Part shown: positions 44,350-55,978 of the stretch, in pieces | Numbering within the stretch: position 1 is the first letter of the stretch | How the letters are laid out: each line of letters starts with the position of its first letter | Assembly (NCBI GenBank): GCA_018524725.1 | Contig: JAEUWP010000180.1 | Span: 372,001-436,000, forward strand | Direction: 5' to 3' | DNA: 64,000 bases | Source of the DNA: Podaxis mareebaensis | Taxonomy: Eukaryota > Basidiomycota > Agaricomycetes > Agaricales > Agaricaceae | Made by a program: the position numbers and the translations under genes | Notes under the pieces: generated by a model | Told to the model about the DNA's origin: nothing | What the model saw: only the letters and a program-made list of their open reading frames with translations | Database searches by the model: none

Positions 44350-46573
44350 GCGGACTTCCTTCTGTTGAATGTTTTGGACATCATCGTCGTCTTCACGCAC
44401 CCCTGAGTTTTGCTTTTGGGAGGCACGAAACGGTTCCACTAATAGGCTAGCACCTGAGAGGATACAACGGATTTTCGTATTGTTGCCATCACCGTCGTAG
44501 TAGCACGGAGGGACCGAACTCCGAATATAGGATACTGCGTACTAATGTTGAAGGAGATAAGGCCGGGGGTGTGGCTATTCCCAGGGGCACCACCTCTGCT
44601 CCAAGATTACAAGGCTATTTTTAGCACGGCCTGAGGCATTGACCTTCCAGGCCGGGTCAGGTTGATACGTGAACGGACAAGAGATTAAAAATAGTGGCGC
44701 CGTTTGCGTAGGCCCGGGAGCGCAAGCAAGTGCCCGTAGCATGGGGCCGCGCAAACCATTTTGGGTAGTACTGCTGAAGGAGGGGGACCTGGATAGACTT
44801 GGATAAATTGTTCTTTGGCCAGGACTGCGGCCAATGAATGGCAACAGGCTGGAATGTGTTAATTAAGGAGTCGCCGAACTTGAGTAAGCTTCGATATTAC
44901 TAGCCACTGTAACCCACGATCCATCGCACGTTTGCTTTGAAAGTCGTAGCCACCGGCGGACGTGTGACTTGAATGGCGCGCAATCTTTCTTGCCGTCTTT
45001 ACTGCATCCGTAGAGTGTCAAGAAATACGCATGTTGTCATTGCGAGCATCGCCGAAGAACAGGTCCATCCAGCGTAGGAAACCTGTAGCGCTACCGCTGT
45101 TAGTATAGATGTGCTTTATAAAACTATAGCTGGGATGGTCTTTTCATGATGATAAGCTGGTCATGCCACACTGCACGGTAAAGCTCCTGCAAAGCATCGG
45201 TAATGAGAAAAGTCAGTCGAACTCGGAAGCGGCGTTCGGGGTAAGGATCGGACTGTACGTGAGCATGTAGCACAACCCAGGTGTTTGAGCCCATACGGAC
45301 TGAGCCCCGATGCAAAGGGGCTAGGGCAATACGGGGATAACTGATTTGCTACGGACAGCCGACTCGGTGGTAGAGTAAGTCTCTACAACCCCATCGTATT
45401 GATCGGATTCCAGGCCTCTGCCTGCGTAATGGTGGTAGACGCTTGTCGACGAATTTGTAGCAAACCGGGTGGCGAAATGTAATACCCGAATACGCTCGGT
45501 GAAACAGTCCTTGAGAGTGGAAAACGAAAGAGGTGCTGTGAAGGCTTATTACCTGTTATTTGATGAGATCGTACATGGATCTTAATTTGAGTCTAACATT
45601 TGATTGGAGACCCGAGGAAGTTAATTTGTATCTTGCGCTTAAACACAATTACGGACGGTTACTGATGTGTCGAGTCTTCTCGGCGTCTGTTTCATTCCGG
45701 TCGCGGTGAGTTCGTATCGTAGGCGTGATTGTTGGTAACACGCCACCCTGTGCATTTAGTCAACTATGGGTATCGTGGGCATCTCGTCAGAAAGATTTCC
45801 TTGACAAAGGAACTTTCGGGCAGGTCGACACGATTGACATGGCAAATGTGACAAAGAAGTTTATGAGTGCACCACAAACCTTTTCGAGCCGATTATCTGA
45901 TTGAATTGTGGTGACCTATAAGCGATCCAGACACCCTAACGTGATTGGGGGTCGACATTCCCAGCTGACGTCTGTGCACCAAGGGAGGGGCTTGAAACTT
46001 AAATCGGTCTCCAGAGCGTGGAGGGCCGGGAAGCTATGCGAGTTTGGCGGAAATTGAGTTGTGCAGGGAATGTTCCACATCAGATCAAAAGGAAAAATGC
46101 GACTGAGCAGACATTGGGTAACACCAGAGGTTTGGTTGTGCCTGATCAGGTTGTTGGGACTTGTGGGTCGCCGTTGTTACCACGGTCACTGTTCGCCGAT
46201 TGTCGGCGCTGGATATGAAAGTATCAAGTCAGAAGTCCTTGATGACTGTTTTACTGGTTCCTTTAATATAGTTGACGTGAAAATAGGATCTGGAAAGAAT
46301 CAGAGAGGATGCGATAGAAGAGAACTGGTGAATGAGTGACATCTTGTGTCAATAGCAGGGTGATTGCCGGCTCGACAACCGAGTTGCCACGCGGGTGGAA
46401 GCCACGTGGGCTCACGCGAGTGGTAACACTGTGGTAACTAGCGTAACGTCACATTGATACATTTGTGACATTCCTGGGCCCTTGTTCTCTCCTGGGCCTT
46501 GATCCCCGAATCTCTGCCTTTAACTCTCATTATCCCTACTGATTCTTTCTCGGAGCCCGCTCACTACGCTCAC

Positions 46574-46581
46574 TATATATA
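46574..46581 (+). promoter_or_regulatory. TATA box of the gene at 46623
   Basis: TATATATA lies 41 bp before the start codon. With the CACGTG and the repeated GTGGTAAC about 170 bp further upstream it makes a plausible core and proximal promoter. Confidence 0.45.
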
Positions 46582-46622
46582 CCTGCTTGAAATACCCATA
46601 ACATCTTCCCAACTTCATCGCA

Positions 46623-49600
46623 ATGCCAATGCCTTTCTGGAAGCCCAAACCAAGGGGCAAGGAGAGATCTGAAAGCTCTTCTGCGTCAGAGAGTGGTGAC
46701 TCGCCCACCTCAACTACGGTGCGCTCTAGCTTCAGCTTTCAACCTACACTATTTTGACTGCGTGGAACAGTCGCCGCAGTCCCAGATACCTGTCACAGCC
46801 GATGGTAGCCACTCAGGACAACCATCTTCGTCGCGTCGCAACCAGCCCGGTCAATCCTCAATTCCTGATATTGGGACATCGATTGGAAACAGAACAGACA
46901 GGAATGGTGAAATTGACAGGCCCATCCAGTGCGTTTATAACCGATTCTTCATTTGTGACGATCACTAGACTAGTTTCTCCTAGGCCAGTGGTTGCGCTGG
47001 ATTATCAGCCTCCAGAATATCGTGGCTTACCTCCCCCATCTACATCATCGAAAAGGATTTATAACATGCCGGTACCAAACGCACAATCTAACATGCCAGT
47101 ACCAAACGCACAAACCAATTCTGAAGGTCGATCCAATTACGAAGATCTATACACTCGGCACGCGCTCGAGACATTCAAATTCGGTTCCCCCAGTATCACC
47201 ACGATGACCGATACCTCCTCGCAGGTTGATCCTCTGTCTTCCGAGGAAGATTTTCCCCATCCCGGGGCTGATACTACGCCGCGCCCGTCGCTTGCTGTGC
47301 ACCCCCAAGGTATTCGCGGCCATACGTCACGAGTTACAAGCCCATCTGACGAGTTTTCATTAGTTGGTCACCGGCCCAGACAAGACGATGCATCGTCGAC
47401 TCATACATTTGGAACAAGGTCCCCTGCATCTGCTTCCGCATCATCGCTAGTCAACCCTGATCGAAATGATCGGTCGCAGCCTAGGCAGGAAACCTCTCAA
47501 GAACAGTCTTCCGACGACGAACCTCGCGTGAGGTACCACCCCTCCCCATATGTCGAGTCCCTCTACTCTTCCAGCTCCGTGGACAGCACCTTCAGTCGCG
47601 AGGAGTTCTTCGATGATGACGATTTCTCAGATCCTGATTTCGAATTCAGTTCTGCACATTATGACGATACAAGTTTCTACGATCAAAGTCACCACAGTCC
47701 GCTGCCCGACCAAGACAGCTTCTCTGCCGATCACCTATCGCACCGAAGAGGCAGTAACCCTGTTCCTATACCGGGAGCCCAGGAGGGACACTCTCAAGGT
47801 CGCGACAGGGAGGACAGCGTGGCGACCGTGAAATATCCAACTCCCAGTGCTCCCGGCCCCTCTACAATGGCCCCAACATCTCCGACCACTGTCGCCTCCA
47901 ATTCAGTTTCGCTTCCAGCTAACGGTGCTGATTGGGACCAGAGAAGGAGGGCCATCCAAGGCAGAACTGATCCCTCTGTGGCATCCAGACCTTATCCCTC
48001 CACCCATGCCATCGACTATGCCTCAGTTCCCTTACCCAACGTTGTTGATTCACCTGGCGGACCTTCGACATCCCATCTAGAAGATGGTCACGTAGGTATG
48101 GAGTTCAACATGAACGAATGGAACAACATCGCTTTCGGAATTAAGGGCGGAGCCGACCTCGGAGACGTGGATGCTGCTCCTATGATGGTGGCTAGCGGTG
48201 CTCAGAACTTCTGGTCACGATTTGCGGCCAATGATGCTCCGAGACGTCCTAGCATTGCCTCGACGATTAATGATACGTTCCAAAAACATGCCTTGGCATA
48301 TAGGGACCAGGATTGGTCATTCCGGAAGGACAAAGCTGATGGCTCTGTTCCCATCAAGAAGAAACGCAATACATTCATACCCTTCAATGAGCGGCCACTA
48401 AAGAGAGGCCCTCCTTGGAAAGGAATGGCAGTTGGACAGATAGAGTATTGGCGGAACGAGCTTACTGGCATGTATAAGGTTGAGAGGTTGGAAATTATTG
48501 GTACGTGGATCGGACTGCACCTGCGACGTCAATAACTGATTGTATCCACTGTGATTAGCTAGCGAAAATAGACCGCCGCAGCAACGCCTCTCTGTTCATC
48601 ATCAACGTGATGGCTCCCGACAAGCCCAACGTCCTATTCCCGGACTTCCCTACGACCCTCATAATGGTCCAACGACAACAATTCACAAACATTCCAAAGC
48701 AGCTGCATTCTCACTGAGCCGTCATTACCGTGACAAGTCACATCAACCAAAATCGAAACCGGCTGATCGTCGAGCAAACTCATCGAGGGTACAACCTTTG
48801 CGGAACGCCGTGTACATTAACGGCAAGAAGACGGCAATGATCCTTCTGGCACCCCGAAAGGTGCAAGAAGCTTACACTAGCACTACCACGACGCGGAAGC
48901 TTGAATCGCACGGGTTTCTGGATGATTCCCATAAGAGTAGAGATATAGAACGCTTGAAGCGCCTTGTCGAGGAAGATGAGAAGTTAAAGGAGAAAGAAAT
49001 GAAAGAGAAAGCGAAGCGCGAAAAGGAATTGGAGAAGCAGAGGAAGGCTGCGGAGGAGAAAGCAAAGAAGGAGAAAGGGAAGGGGAGAGCCAGAGGCCAA
49101 GAGTCGTTGACTCAGCCAGAAGCGCCCTCACTGACGCGCACTGAAACCGATTTTTCGAATCTGAGCCTTAATCCAGCCCAGCCTCAGACCACACCTGGTA
49201 CTTCCTCACCTTCCTCTGCGCGGGCTGCACCAGAAGCCAATCCTGGCGTTTCTCCGAATACTGAGACACAGCTTCCTGGTCCATCCGCGAATGCCACAGC
49301 GCCCGCATTACGATCTCCGACAATTTCCACGTCCTCAAGTGTGACCGTCCCCGTCGCTGAACCAAGTGTACCGGCGCAATCGCAGCCTGACGTACCAACA
49401 AGTTCAAACGCTCCTTCGTCCCCCACTAAAGCAATACCTCCAGCGGAGATGCAAGTTGGCCCCTCTTCTCATCCCGCCGCAGTCCAGATCCAGCACTCGA
49501 CCAGCACAGCCCCATCTGAACATAGGTCGGTCTCACATAACCATTACGATTTCGGTGAAGAGGAAGAGGAAATCGATGAAGAAGACGAGCAACTTGGTCT

Positions 49601-50903
49601 TGTTCCCCGCCGACGCAAGCGTACACCTCACAATGAGGCCTACCACTCCCTTTCCCCAGAGTCCATTGACTCGTTCGCTGCCCAGCAAGATAATCATTCT
49701 CGCGGTTTCCTTCCCTGGTTCAGTGGACGCAACGCTTCAAGCAGAACGCTTCATGCTGATATTCCTTATAACCCTCCATGGCTCTCCGCTCCGTCACGCC
49801 CCAACAACCTGGATATGCAGATGCAAGTCGTCGCTGGATTAAATACATCTTTCCAAGGTGTCGGCTTACTCCCAACAGACAAGGAAATTCGCGAGACCAA
49901 AAGACGGAAAGCGGTGAAAAATCAAGCTCATGATGGGGCCAAGACAGAACGTAAATATACGAAGGAGCAAGATGTCTTCGCTGATCTCCCCGATGATGCT
50001 CTCTACATGCTTCTACCGCTTTGGCCATCTGAAGCTGATCCCGTCTCAGCTCGTGATGACCCCTTCCAGCCCCCAACCATCCCTATCTCTGATCGCCTCT
50101 ACGCTCTGGTGTACTATAAGCCGTGGTATCCACCCGAATCATCCGGTAAAGGCAAGAACAAAGATAGATCGAAGAAATCACGCGGCTCGCCGACAACTTC
50201 TCAAGACGGTATCTACATTGATGAACGCAATGTTCTAATGAGCCAGTTCTACATCGGTGCTCGCATCGTTACATATGACGATCTGGAGGGTTCCAATGTC
50301 CGCGTTCCTGAACTTGGTCTATCCGTCATGGGATCTCTGCGAGAGGCTTTTGATACCATACCCATCAACACTCGCCCTCCTAAGTTGAAGAACAAAGGCG
50401 ATAAGAAAGGGAAAGGAAAGGCGCAACACGGGAGGGACTTTTGGGACTATATCATCGGGTCGTATCATTCTCGCGATCACCCTATGGAGTTCTACCCAGA
50501 AGGTTTCAAGAAGATGGGATTGGCCACTCAGACGGCAGATGAATCAGAGGCCACACTCGGAGCTAGCAGTGTTGCAGGTCCTTCGGGTTCAAGTCATGCT
50601 GAACATTCTGGTTCGGGCAGTATCAGGGAAGCCGCAAGCAATAACGCTAGCACCAGTAGTCTCCAGAGCCTTCCCTCTAGCAATGGTAGGAGCAGTACAG
50701 CCGATGTCAACGAGATTGCTCCGTTCGACGAGCCTGACCCCCGAGACAATCCTGCACTCCCTGTTCGCTTCCCGCCTACCAATGAAGAGGATCCAATTCA
50801 AGAACCCCCGATCATTTTGACACCTATCGGTCGAGCTGTGTTGGAGATGGCGTTCATGGGTGCGTTAGCCGTCACCGGCTTCGCACCTCAACCGTACTGG
50901 TAG
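46623..50903 (+). CDS. Very long, mostly disordered protein of unknown function
   Basis: Starts MPMPFWKPKPRGK. Introns are inferred near 46720-46774 and 46928-46981, and at 48500-48559, where ALEII joins ASENRPPQQ. The spliced protein is about 1,330 residues. Most is Ser/Pro/Asp-rich and disordered. A better-ordered segment occurs near 48100-48500 (FNMNEWNNIAFGIKGG, FWSRFAANDAPRRPS). A Lys/Glu coiled coil lies at 48950-49100. The C-terminal third has ordered blocks: FADLPDDALYMLLPLWP, YALVYYKPWYPPE, and a tail ending VLEMAFMGALAVTGFAPQPYW. A 9-residue duplication, NMPVPNAQ(S/T), occurs early. I do not recognise the family. The layout suggests a basidiomycete-specific scaffold or regulatory protein, but this is inference only. 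Confidence 0.8.
47063..47116 (+). repeat. 27-bp tandem duplication inside coding sequence
   Basis: Two adjacent 27-nt units encode NMPVPNAQS and NMPVPNAQT. They differ at only a few bases, so the duplication is recent relative to the surrounding gene. Confidence 0.85.
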
Positions 50904-51404
50904 TGGCTCTTTTTCGCTCTCACTGCCATCCACCGGACCCTTGTTTTCACAACCATAGACGTTTATTTGATCTTCGTTTCGTTTCGTTTCGTTTCGTTTC
51001 GTTTTTCCAATTGACCTCTCAATGGAACTCTTTCTATATCCCTCAATCTAACAACAGTCTCCGCTGTTGCTTGTAGCCGATCCCCGCTGTAGCCGATCTG
51101 AACTGTTCATATAGCCCTATACTATCCTTCACTGTACCATGTTACGTCTCCTTAAAAGAGTCATGAAATTTGGATAGAACAACTTATTATAATATCAAGG
51201 AACCAATCTAAGTAGATAGATACACGCCCACAGTAGTTTTCAGAAAATGAAGTATCCCGTTACGCTCGCGGAGGATGTTTTATGATCTCAACTTCAAGTG
51301 AAGGCAAGGGTTGAAGTGAAAGGGTTGGTTCCGACGGCATTTAATCGACCATTGCAAACTCCACGCCGGCATCCGCAACCGTATGCGCTTCAGAAACTTG
51401 CACC
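50904..51404. other. Convergent 3' region
   Basis: Lies between the stops of the disordered-protein gene (+) and UVE1 (-). It carries a short TTTCG microsatellite and otherwise no signal; it is expected to hold both 3' untranslated regions. Confidence 0.45.
50973..51001. repeat. (TTTCG)n microsatellite
   Basis: Five perfect TTTCG units preceded by a partial TTCG. It sits about 70 bp past the stop codon, probably in the 3' UTR. Confidence 0.9.
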
Positions 51405-53675
51405 TTATCCTTGCGATCTCCTTGTCGACTGCCCGCGGGCCTTCTTGTTTGGGCTAGCAAAACCCGAACCATTACTCTGTCCCGCATATTCCTCTTTAGG
51501 GGTCGCGGCCGCCTTCTTGCGCTTATGCGAAGGTCGTCTGACCGCCGATGACCCTTGCCCTTGAAGTTCTTGAGGGGATGGTTCCTCTTGGTGATTCATA
51601 GAAGGCGTTGCATCTTGTCCACCGAACAAACCTGCCGTATCCATTGGGCTATACTCCAGGACGCCTTCGGCTGCAGGAGCTTTACCGGCAATGTCTTCCT
51701 CCTGAGGATCAAGGAGCATTTCATCATCGTTTCCAAGGAGACCTTCCGTCTTGAGCTCCGCAGCTGGTGCTTTCGTGCGTTTATTTGACTTACGACCCCC
51801 TGTTTCTTTTGAAGGGTTGGGATTCGGCGGCCGAAGATTAGCTAGTTGTCGTTCAGTCACTTGTCCCGAGCTATTGGGCCTTCGACTTACCATAAATGAC
51901 TGGGGCGAGACCATATATTCTATACAAGTGTAAAACAGCCTGTTCTTTATCCTTCGCCTGAGATTGTCTGAGTAAATAAAGACTGTATCACGAATACGTT
52001 CAAGTTACCTCAATCATCAGGTCTGGCGCATATAGTCAGCATAGTCAATGTTACTGAGTACTTGATTCCCACCCATGTCATCGGGCAAATCGACAGGGAG
52101 CGTTTCGCAACGATCTGCATGGGCTCTCCGCTCCATTAGAGTTATGGCTCCAGGCCTAGGCTCGCTGAGATGTTGTTTTGGTCGTATGCCACGACGTTTC
52201 CAGATGACATCTGCACGTCTGATGATCTCCGAAGGTGGGATAGAAGAGGGGTTGAGTATGTCATGATGATAATCTGAAAATGAAATGAAAGTGCGTCCTT
52301 GGGACGTTAATGATTTGACCTACCGAAGACAAGAGGAACGTCCAGCTCTTCGCATATCGTAAGAAGTTCTTCCGCGTTGTAACACATCTAAGCATTATCC
52401 AAGTGAGCAACAGCTTCAGGTATATAATCAAGGAATTTACCTCATCGTTCTCCAGCACGAGTCTAGCTCGTACACGGGGCGGGAGGACTTCTACGATGGT
52501 CCTTTTAATACGTTTAATAGTGGATGCTTTATCTCCGTACGTTCCTCCTCCCTGAGTAGCTTCTATCAAGACGCGAAAACGCCTGCATACATGCGAGACT
52601 CACATGAACTATCACGACGCCGTCAGCGCCAACGCCCATGAGATCAAGCATCTGACAATGATATTCTAACTCTCGTACGGCAGCATCAAGGACTTTCTGC
52701 TTGGGACTTCCGAGCTGGGTATACTGGCCGGGGTGCGTAGTCAAACGGTGGCCGTACTTGTTAGCAAGGTCTCCGGCCTCCTTGAGCAGATCTGCGCAGT
52801 ATTCGAGCGAGTAGCCGTGCTTTTCGTGTGAGGCGAAAGGGAACATTTCAGAGGATAGCCGGAGAAAGCGTATCAACTGAAAGGGCGAGATTTCAATATT
52901 GGTTGCGGCGAAGGGCACATGAGACGCATACATTATCTTCGTTCCATTGTATCATCACGATAAGGTCTCGGACGTTTTGGCGGCCTATATCTCTGACCCA
53001 GTCAAGACCGTTTTTAACAAGGCTGTCGAGTCTGAGATGGAACCTTAGGACATCATTGTGGACGTCTCATGGAACGCCAACCAACCTGCATGTCCTGGAA
53101 CAAAAAACCGATTCATTCGCAGGTCTCTTGTTGCGAAGCACAGTATTCAAGCAAGCATAACCTACATCAAACATAAGAGTACGTCAAAGACGTTGGAATG
53201 TAAAGTGCGCACCAAGCCGTCCCTTAAAAGTTGTCTCCTTGTGCTCGACGTCCGGAATAATGTAGACAGGTTCAGGCTTTAGTTGGCGTTTCTTGCGGGA
53301 CTTCTCGGGGACAAACTCTTCATCGCCTTCGCTGACTTCGACGTCTACTTTCTCCTTGATAAGTTCCTGTTTCTTCGACTTCTTCTTTTCTTCTGGGGGG
53401 AGCTCAAGAGACCGGGGTTCGTCCCTCATAACATCAACATTCATGATGGCGGTCATTTCGTGTCTTTGGACAACAAAAGGTGGCTTTTCTGACTGCTGAA
53501 CGATAGTAGTCTCCGTGCTCATTGCTGTCGCACCCGCTAACTGCGATAATCTTGCACTCCGTCGCAAGATGACACCAGACGCGCCCAAACGTGATGACAT
53601 AGCACTAGATATTTTAATTGCTGGACGCGTCAAACGGTGGAGGGTGGCACTGTATGAGTTGGATGCAATAAGCAT
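51405..53675 (-). CDS. UVE1: UV damage endonuclease (UVDE/Uve1)
   Basis: Multi-exon gene. From ATG 53675 the N-terminus (MLIASNSYSATLHRLTR, then RRSARLSQLAG) is rich in Arg, Ser and Leu with no acidic residues, like a mitochondrial presequence; a later ATG at 53599 keeps part of it. An acidic/basic linker follows. The catalytic TIM-barrel has YACLNTVLRNKRPANESVFC, VRDLIVMIQWNEDN, FRLSSEMFPFASHEK-type and HRLTTHPGQYTQLGSP segments, GGGTYGDK and LVLENDE. The metal ligands of the family lie in HPGQY, the VVIVHGG block, LENDE and DYHHD. It ends in a Lys-rich, NLS-like tail (NKRTKAP, SHKRKKAAA). UVDE nicks 5' to UV photoproducts and other lesions, starting an alternative excision repair. Dual nuclear and mitochondrial targeting is plausible. 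Confidence 0.9.
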
Positions 53676-53932
53676 GCAACGAAGAGGCAAGTCATTTTGC
53701 AATTTTTTGTCTCAAGTATGGCAAAATGTTGGAGTCAAGTTTGTGCTTGCTCGATCTCCGCTGCCAATCGAGCTCCTGCACCTTCCGAAACTAATAACGA
53801 CAAATATCAGGGACTTCCTGGATAGGACATTCATCAATCAGCTTAGTAAGCAATATCCCTTCTGCGGAGCTTGGTACGGGTTAACAGCGAACGCAGCTTT
53901 AACATACCTTTACCTTCCATTCCCCACGCAAC

Positions 53933-55229
53933 ATGAGTTGGGCTGGGTGCGTCTGTCTTCTAAGTTATTTTCGCCTACTCAGACTTACTGACTACTCATT
54001 TTTGCAGCTTCAAGAAATCCGTGAACCGGGCAGGTACTACTGTAAGCATCATCAATCTACCCCTATGGCATGCGCGGCAAACCAACTTTGTGCTACCGAA
54101 AACAGCTGCTTCAAAAGACAGGTCAAATAGAACGCACAGTGGATAGAGAATTTGAGGATGAGGAAGCCAAATACCGAGTGTACGTCCGCGTTGGACATAT
54201 CTGCGGGTTTGGACTGATTACATCATTCCCAGTTTCGAGAAGGAATGTCAAGCCTTGCAGAAAGACAGCAAGGCATACTGGGATGCTATGCGGGGTGTGT
54301 GTTCTCTTTTTCTTTGCGTAGGAGGCCGATCCTCACAATATCATAGCCATGACCTCGGCTCAAACACGCATTGCGGAAACCCTTGCAACCTTCTACAGTG
54401 CTGCGGATCGAACATCAGAAGGAGCCATGGCTGGACATGCGTACAAACGTTCAGTCGACGACCTTGATACGAGCTTCTCGCGGGAACTTGTGCGTTATAT
54501 TTGTGTTTGTCAGTGCATGCATTGATTGTGATGAACAGGACGGTCCCTACCGGACGACCATTCTTGAACCTTTGGGCAAAATGTGTGCGTATTTTCCCGT
54601 TATCAACGAGCACATCGCCAAGAGGAACAAGAAGGTACGCACCCAGGATTTGGCCTATGCGCTGCCTATGTCTCATTTTGTGATTGTGTCTAGATGCTGG
54701 ATTACGATTCCGCACGCAGCAAACTTCGCAAGCTGATCGATAAACCCAGCGAGGATCCAACGAAACTGCCCCGAGTACGGAAATATCCTCTGCGGGTTTC
54801 CACCTTTACCTAACTCTACGTATTCCAGGCGCAACAAGAGCACGACGAAGCCAAGGAAATGTTTGACCTGCTCAACGAGCAGCTGATCGCGGAGCTTCCA
54901 CAATTACTCGATCTACGAGTTCCTTACTTCGATCCCAGCTTCGAGGCCATGATCCGCATGCAAGCCAAATTTGCAGAAGAAGGCTACGAGAAGCTTAGCG
55001 GCGTACAACGGTGAGCTCACATTTGTATTTTTGGAGCACATTCAATCTCATTCCTGAATTAGGTACTTCGCCGACAATGTGAGAGATGACTACGCTGCAG
55101 GACAACTCGATGCACAGGTGAGCCGACGGCCTCTGTTTGTATCTTCCTAAAAACACGTAGTAAAGCGTTCCTCAGGTGGAGAGTGTACTGCAAGAGATGC
55201 GAGAGCTCTCTATATGTGGTGGAAACTGA
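53933..55229 (+). CDS. HOB3: BAR-domain protein of the HOB3/RVS161 family
   Basis: Starts MSWAG, spliced to FKKSVNRAGTT, the classic N-terminal amphipathic helix of the N-BAR family. Further segments are QIERTVDREFEDEEAKYRV, AMAGHAYKRSVDDLD, the DGPYRTTILEPLGKMCAYFPVINEHIAKRNKK block and LPQLLDLRVPYFDPSFEAM, ending near VESVLQEMRELSICGGN. No SH3 domain follows, which fits Rvs161/Hob3 rather than Rvs167. In yeasts the protein tubulates membranes in endocytosis and, as Hob3, recruits Cdc42 regulators during cytokinesis; Rvs161 also aids mating cell fusion. The first exon is only 14 nt. The gene faces UVE1 across 257 bp. Confidence 0.92.
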
Positions 55230-55978
55230 GTCGAGGTGTCACCGGTTTATTTCGTCGCAATATCTGTGAATCTTCTTGCATAGGAACCCTAGTCTCGAAC
55301 GTTGATCCCCACCCCAGATTCCCTGGATTTCCCTACCTTTTTCCTCCTTAAGCTCTGCAACGGCGTGGATAATAGCGTAGGTCCTTATGGGAGGCAAGCG
55401 TATCGGGTCGATAACAATTTGGCTTCAGTTTAGTAGTGTTTCTGTTGGAGCTAGCTATCTAGTATGAAGAGTGCGCCCTTCAGATCATATCGCCCGTACA
55501 GTGCTGCACTTGATGCAAGCAGCCGATTATTGCTAAAAATAATCTCTTATTTCGTGGGGCATTGCTGACCGAAAACGGCACGGCACCTTCCCACATAGAA
55601 ATCATATGCAAAACGTACTCGTATGCGCCTGCCCAATCGTCTTGGGGCCACCGATAAAGCCGTTTCTGCTGGGCACTTGCTGCAAGGTTTGTCCATACCC
55701 CTTTTCCTTTAAACATTGTTTAAGCAAGTAGTTCATCTCCTGACTGAAACATTCACACTAAAATCGATGAACACGTTTCGCGACATTCGTACGAGGTAGA
55801 ATTCACGAGGAGCCATCTAATCATGACGCACGGGGTCAGCTGAGCATTGTGAATGTAGCTGCCAATCCCGTGAATATCAATGATGGGCGTTATTAACGAC
55901 ATGTTCAGGGCTTTTTCGAATTCTTCCCCTCTTTTTCCATCGACCACCGTCTCTCCCCTCTCCTCTTCTTAGTTGGAA
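55230..55978. other. Intergenic between HOB3 and the dehydrogenase gene
   Basis: About 750 bp with small frames only. A 78-codon minus-strand frame at 55480-55716 has no recognisable content. Nothing supported. Confidence 0.4.

Larger units (their letters stand above)
43887..46622. other. 2.7 kb without a supported gene
   Basis: Short open frames only, none recognisable or joinable. It contains a two-copy 44/45-bp tandem repeat, and near its right end a CACGTG site (46403-46408), a GTGGTAAC direct repeat (46420 and 46431) and a TATA box belonging to the next gene. Confidence 0.45.

Noticed and set aside
45340..45410. tRNA-like segment with GGTGGTAGAG
   Set aside because: It resembles a D-arm, but I could not find a pairing acceptor stem or a T arm at the right distance.
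12110..53675. A DNA repair gene cluster made of POLK, the AlkB-like gene and UVE1
   Set aside because: The three are 8 to 25 kb apart with unrelated genes between them and no shared orientation; nothing shows common regulation.
53515..53991. 158-codon plus-strand frame over the UVE1 and HOB3 starts
   Set aside because: It overlaps the UVE1 first exon in antisense and the HOB3 start in another frame, with no family similarity.
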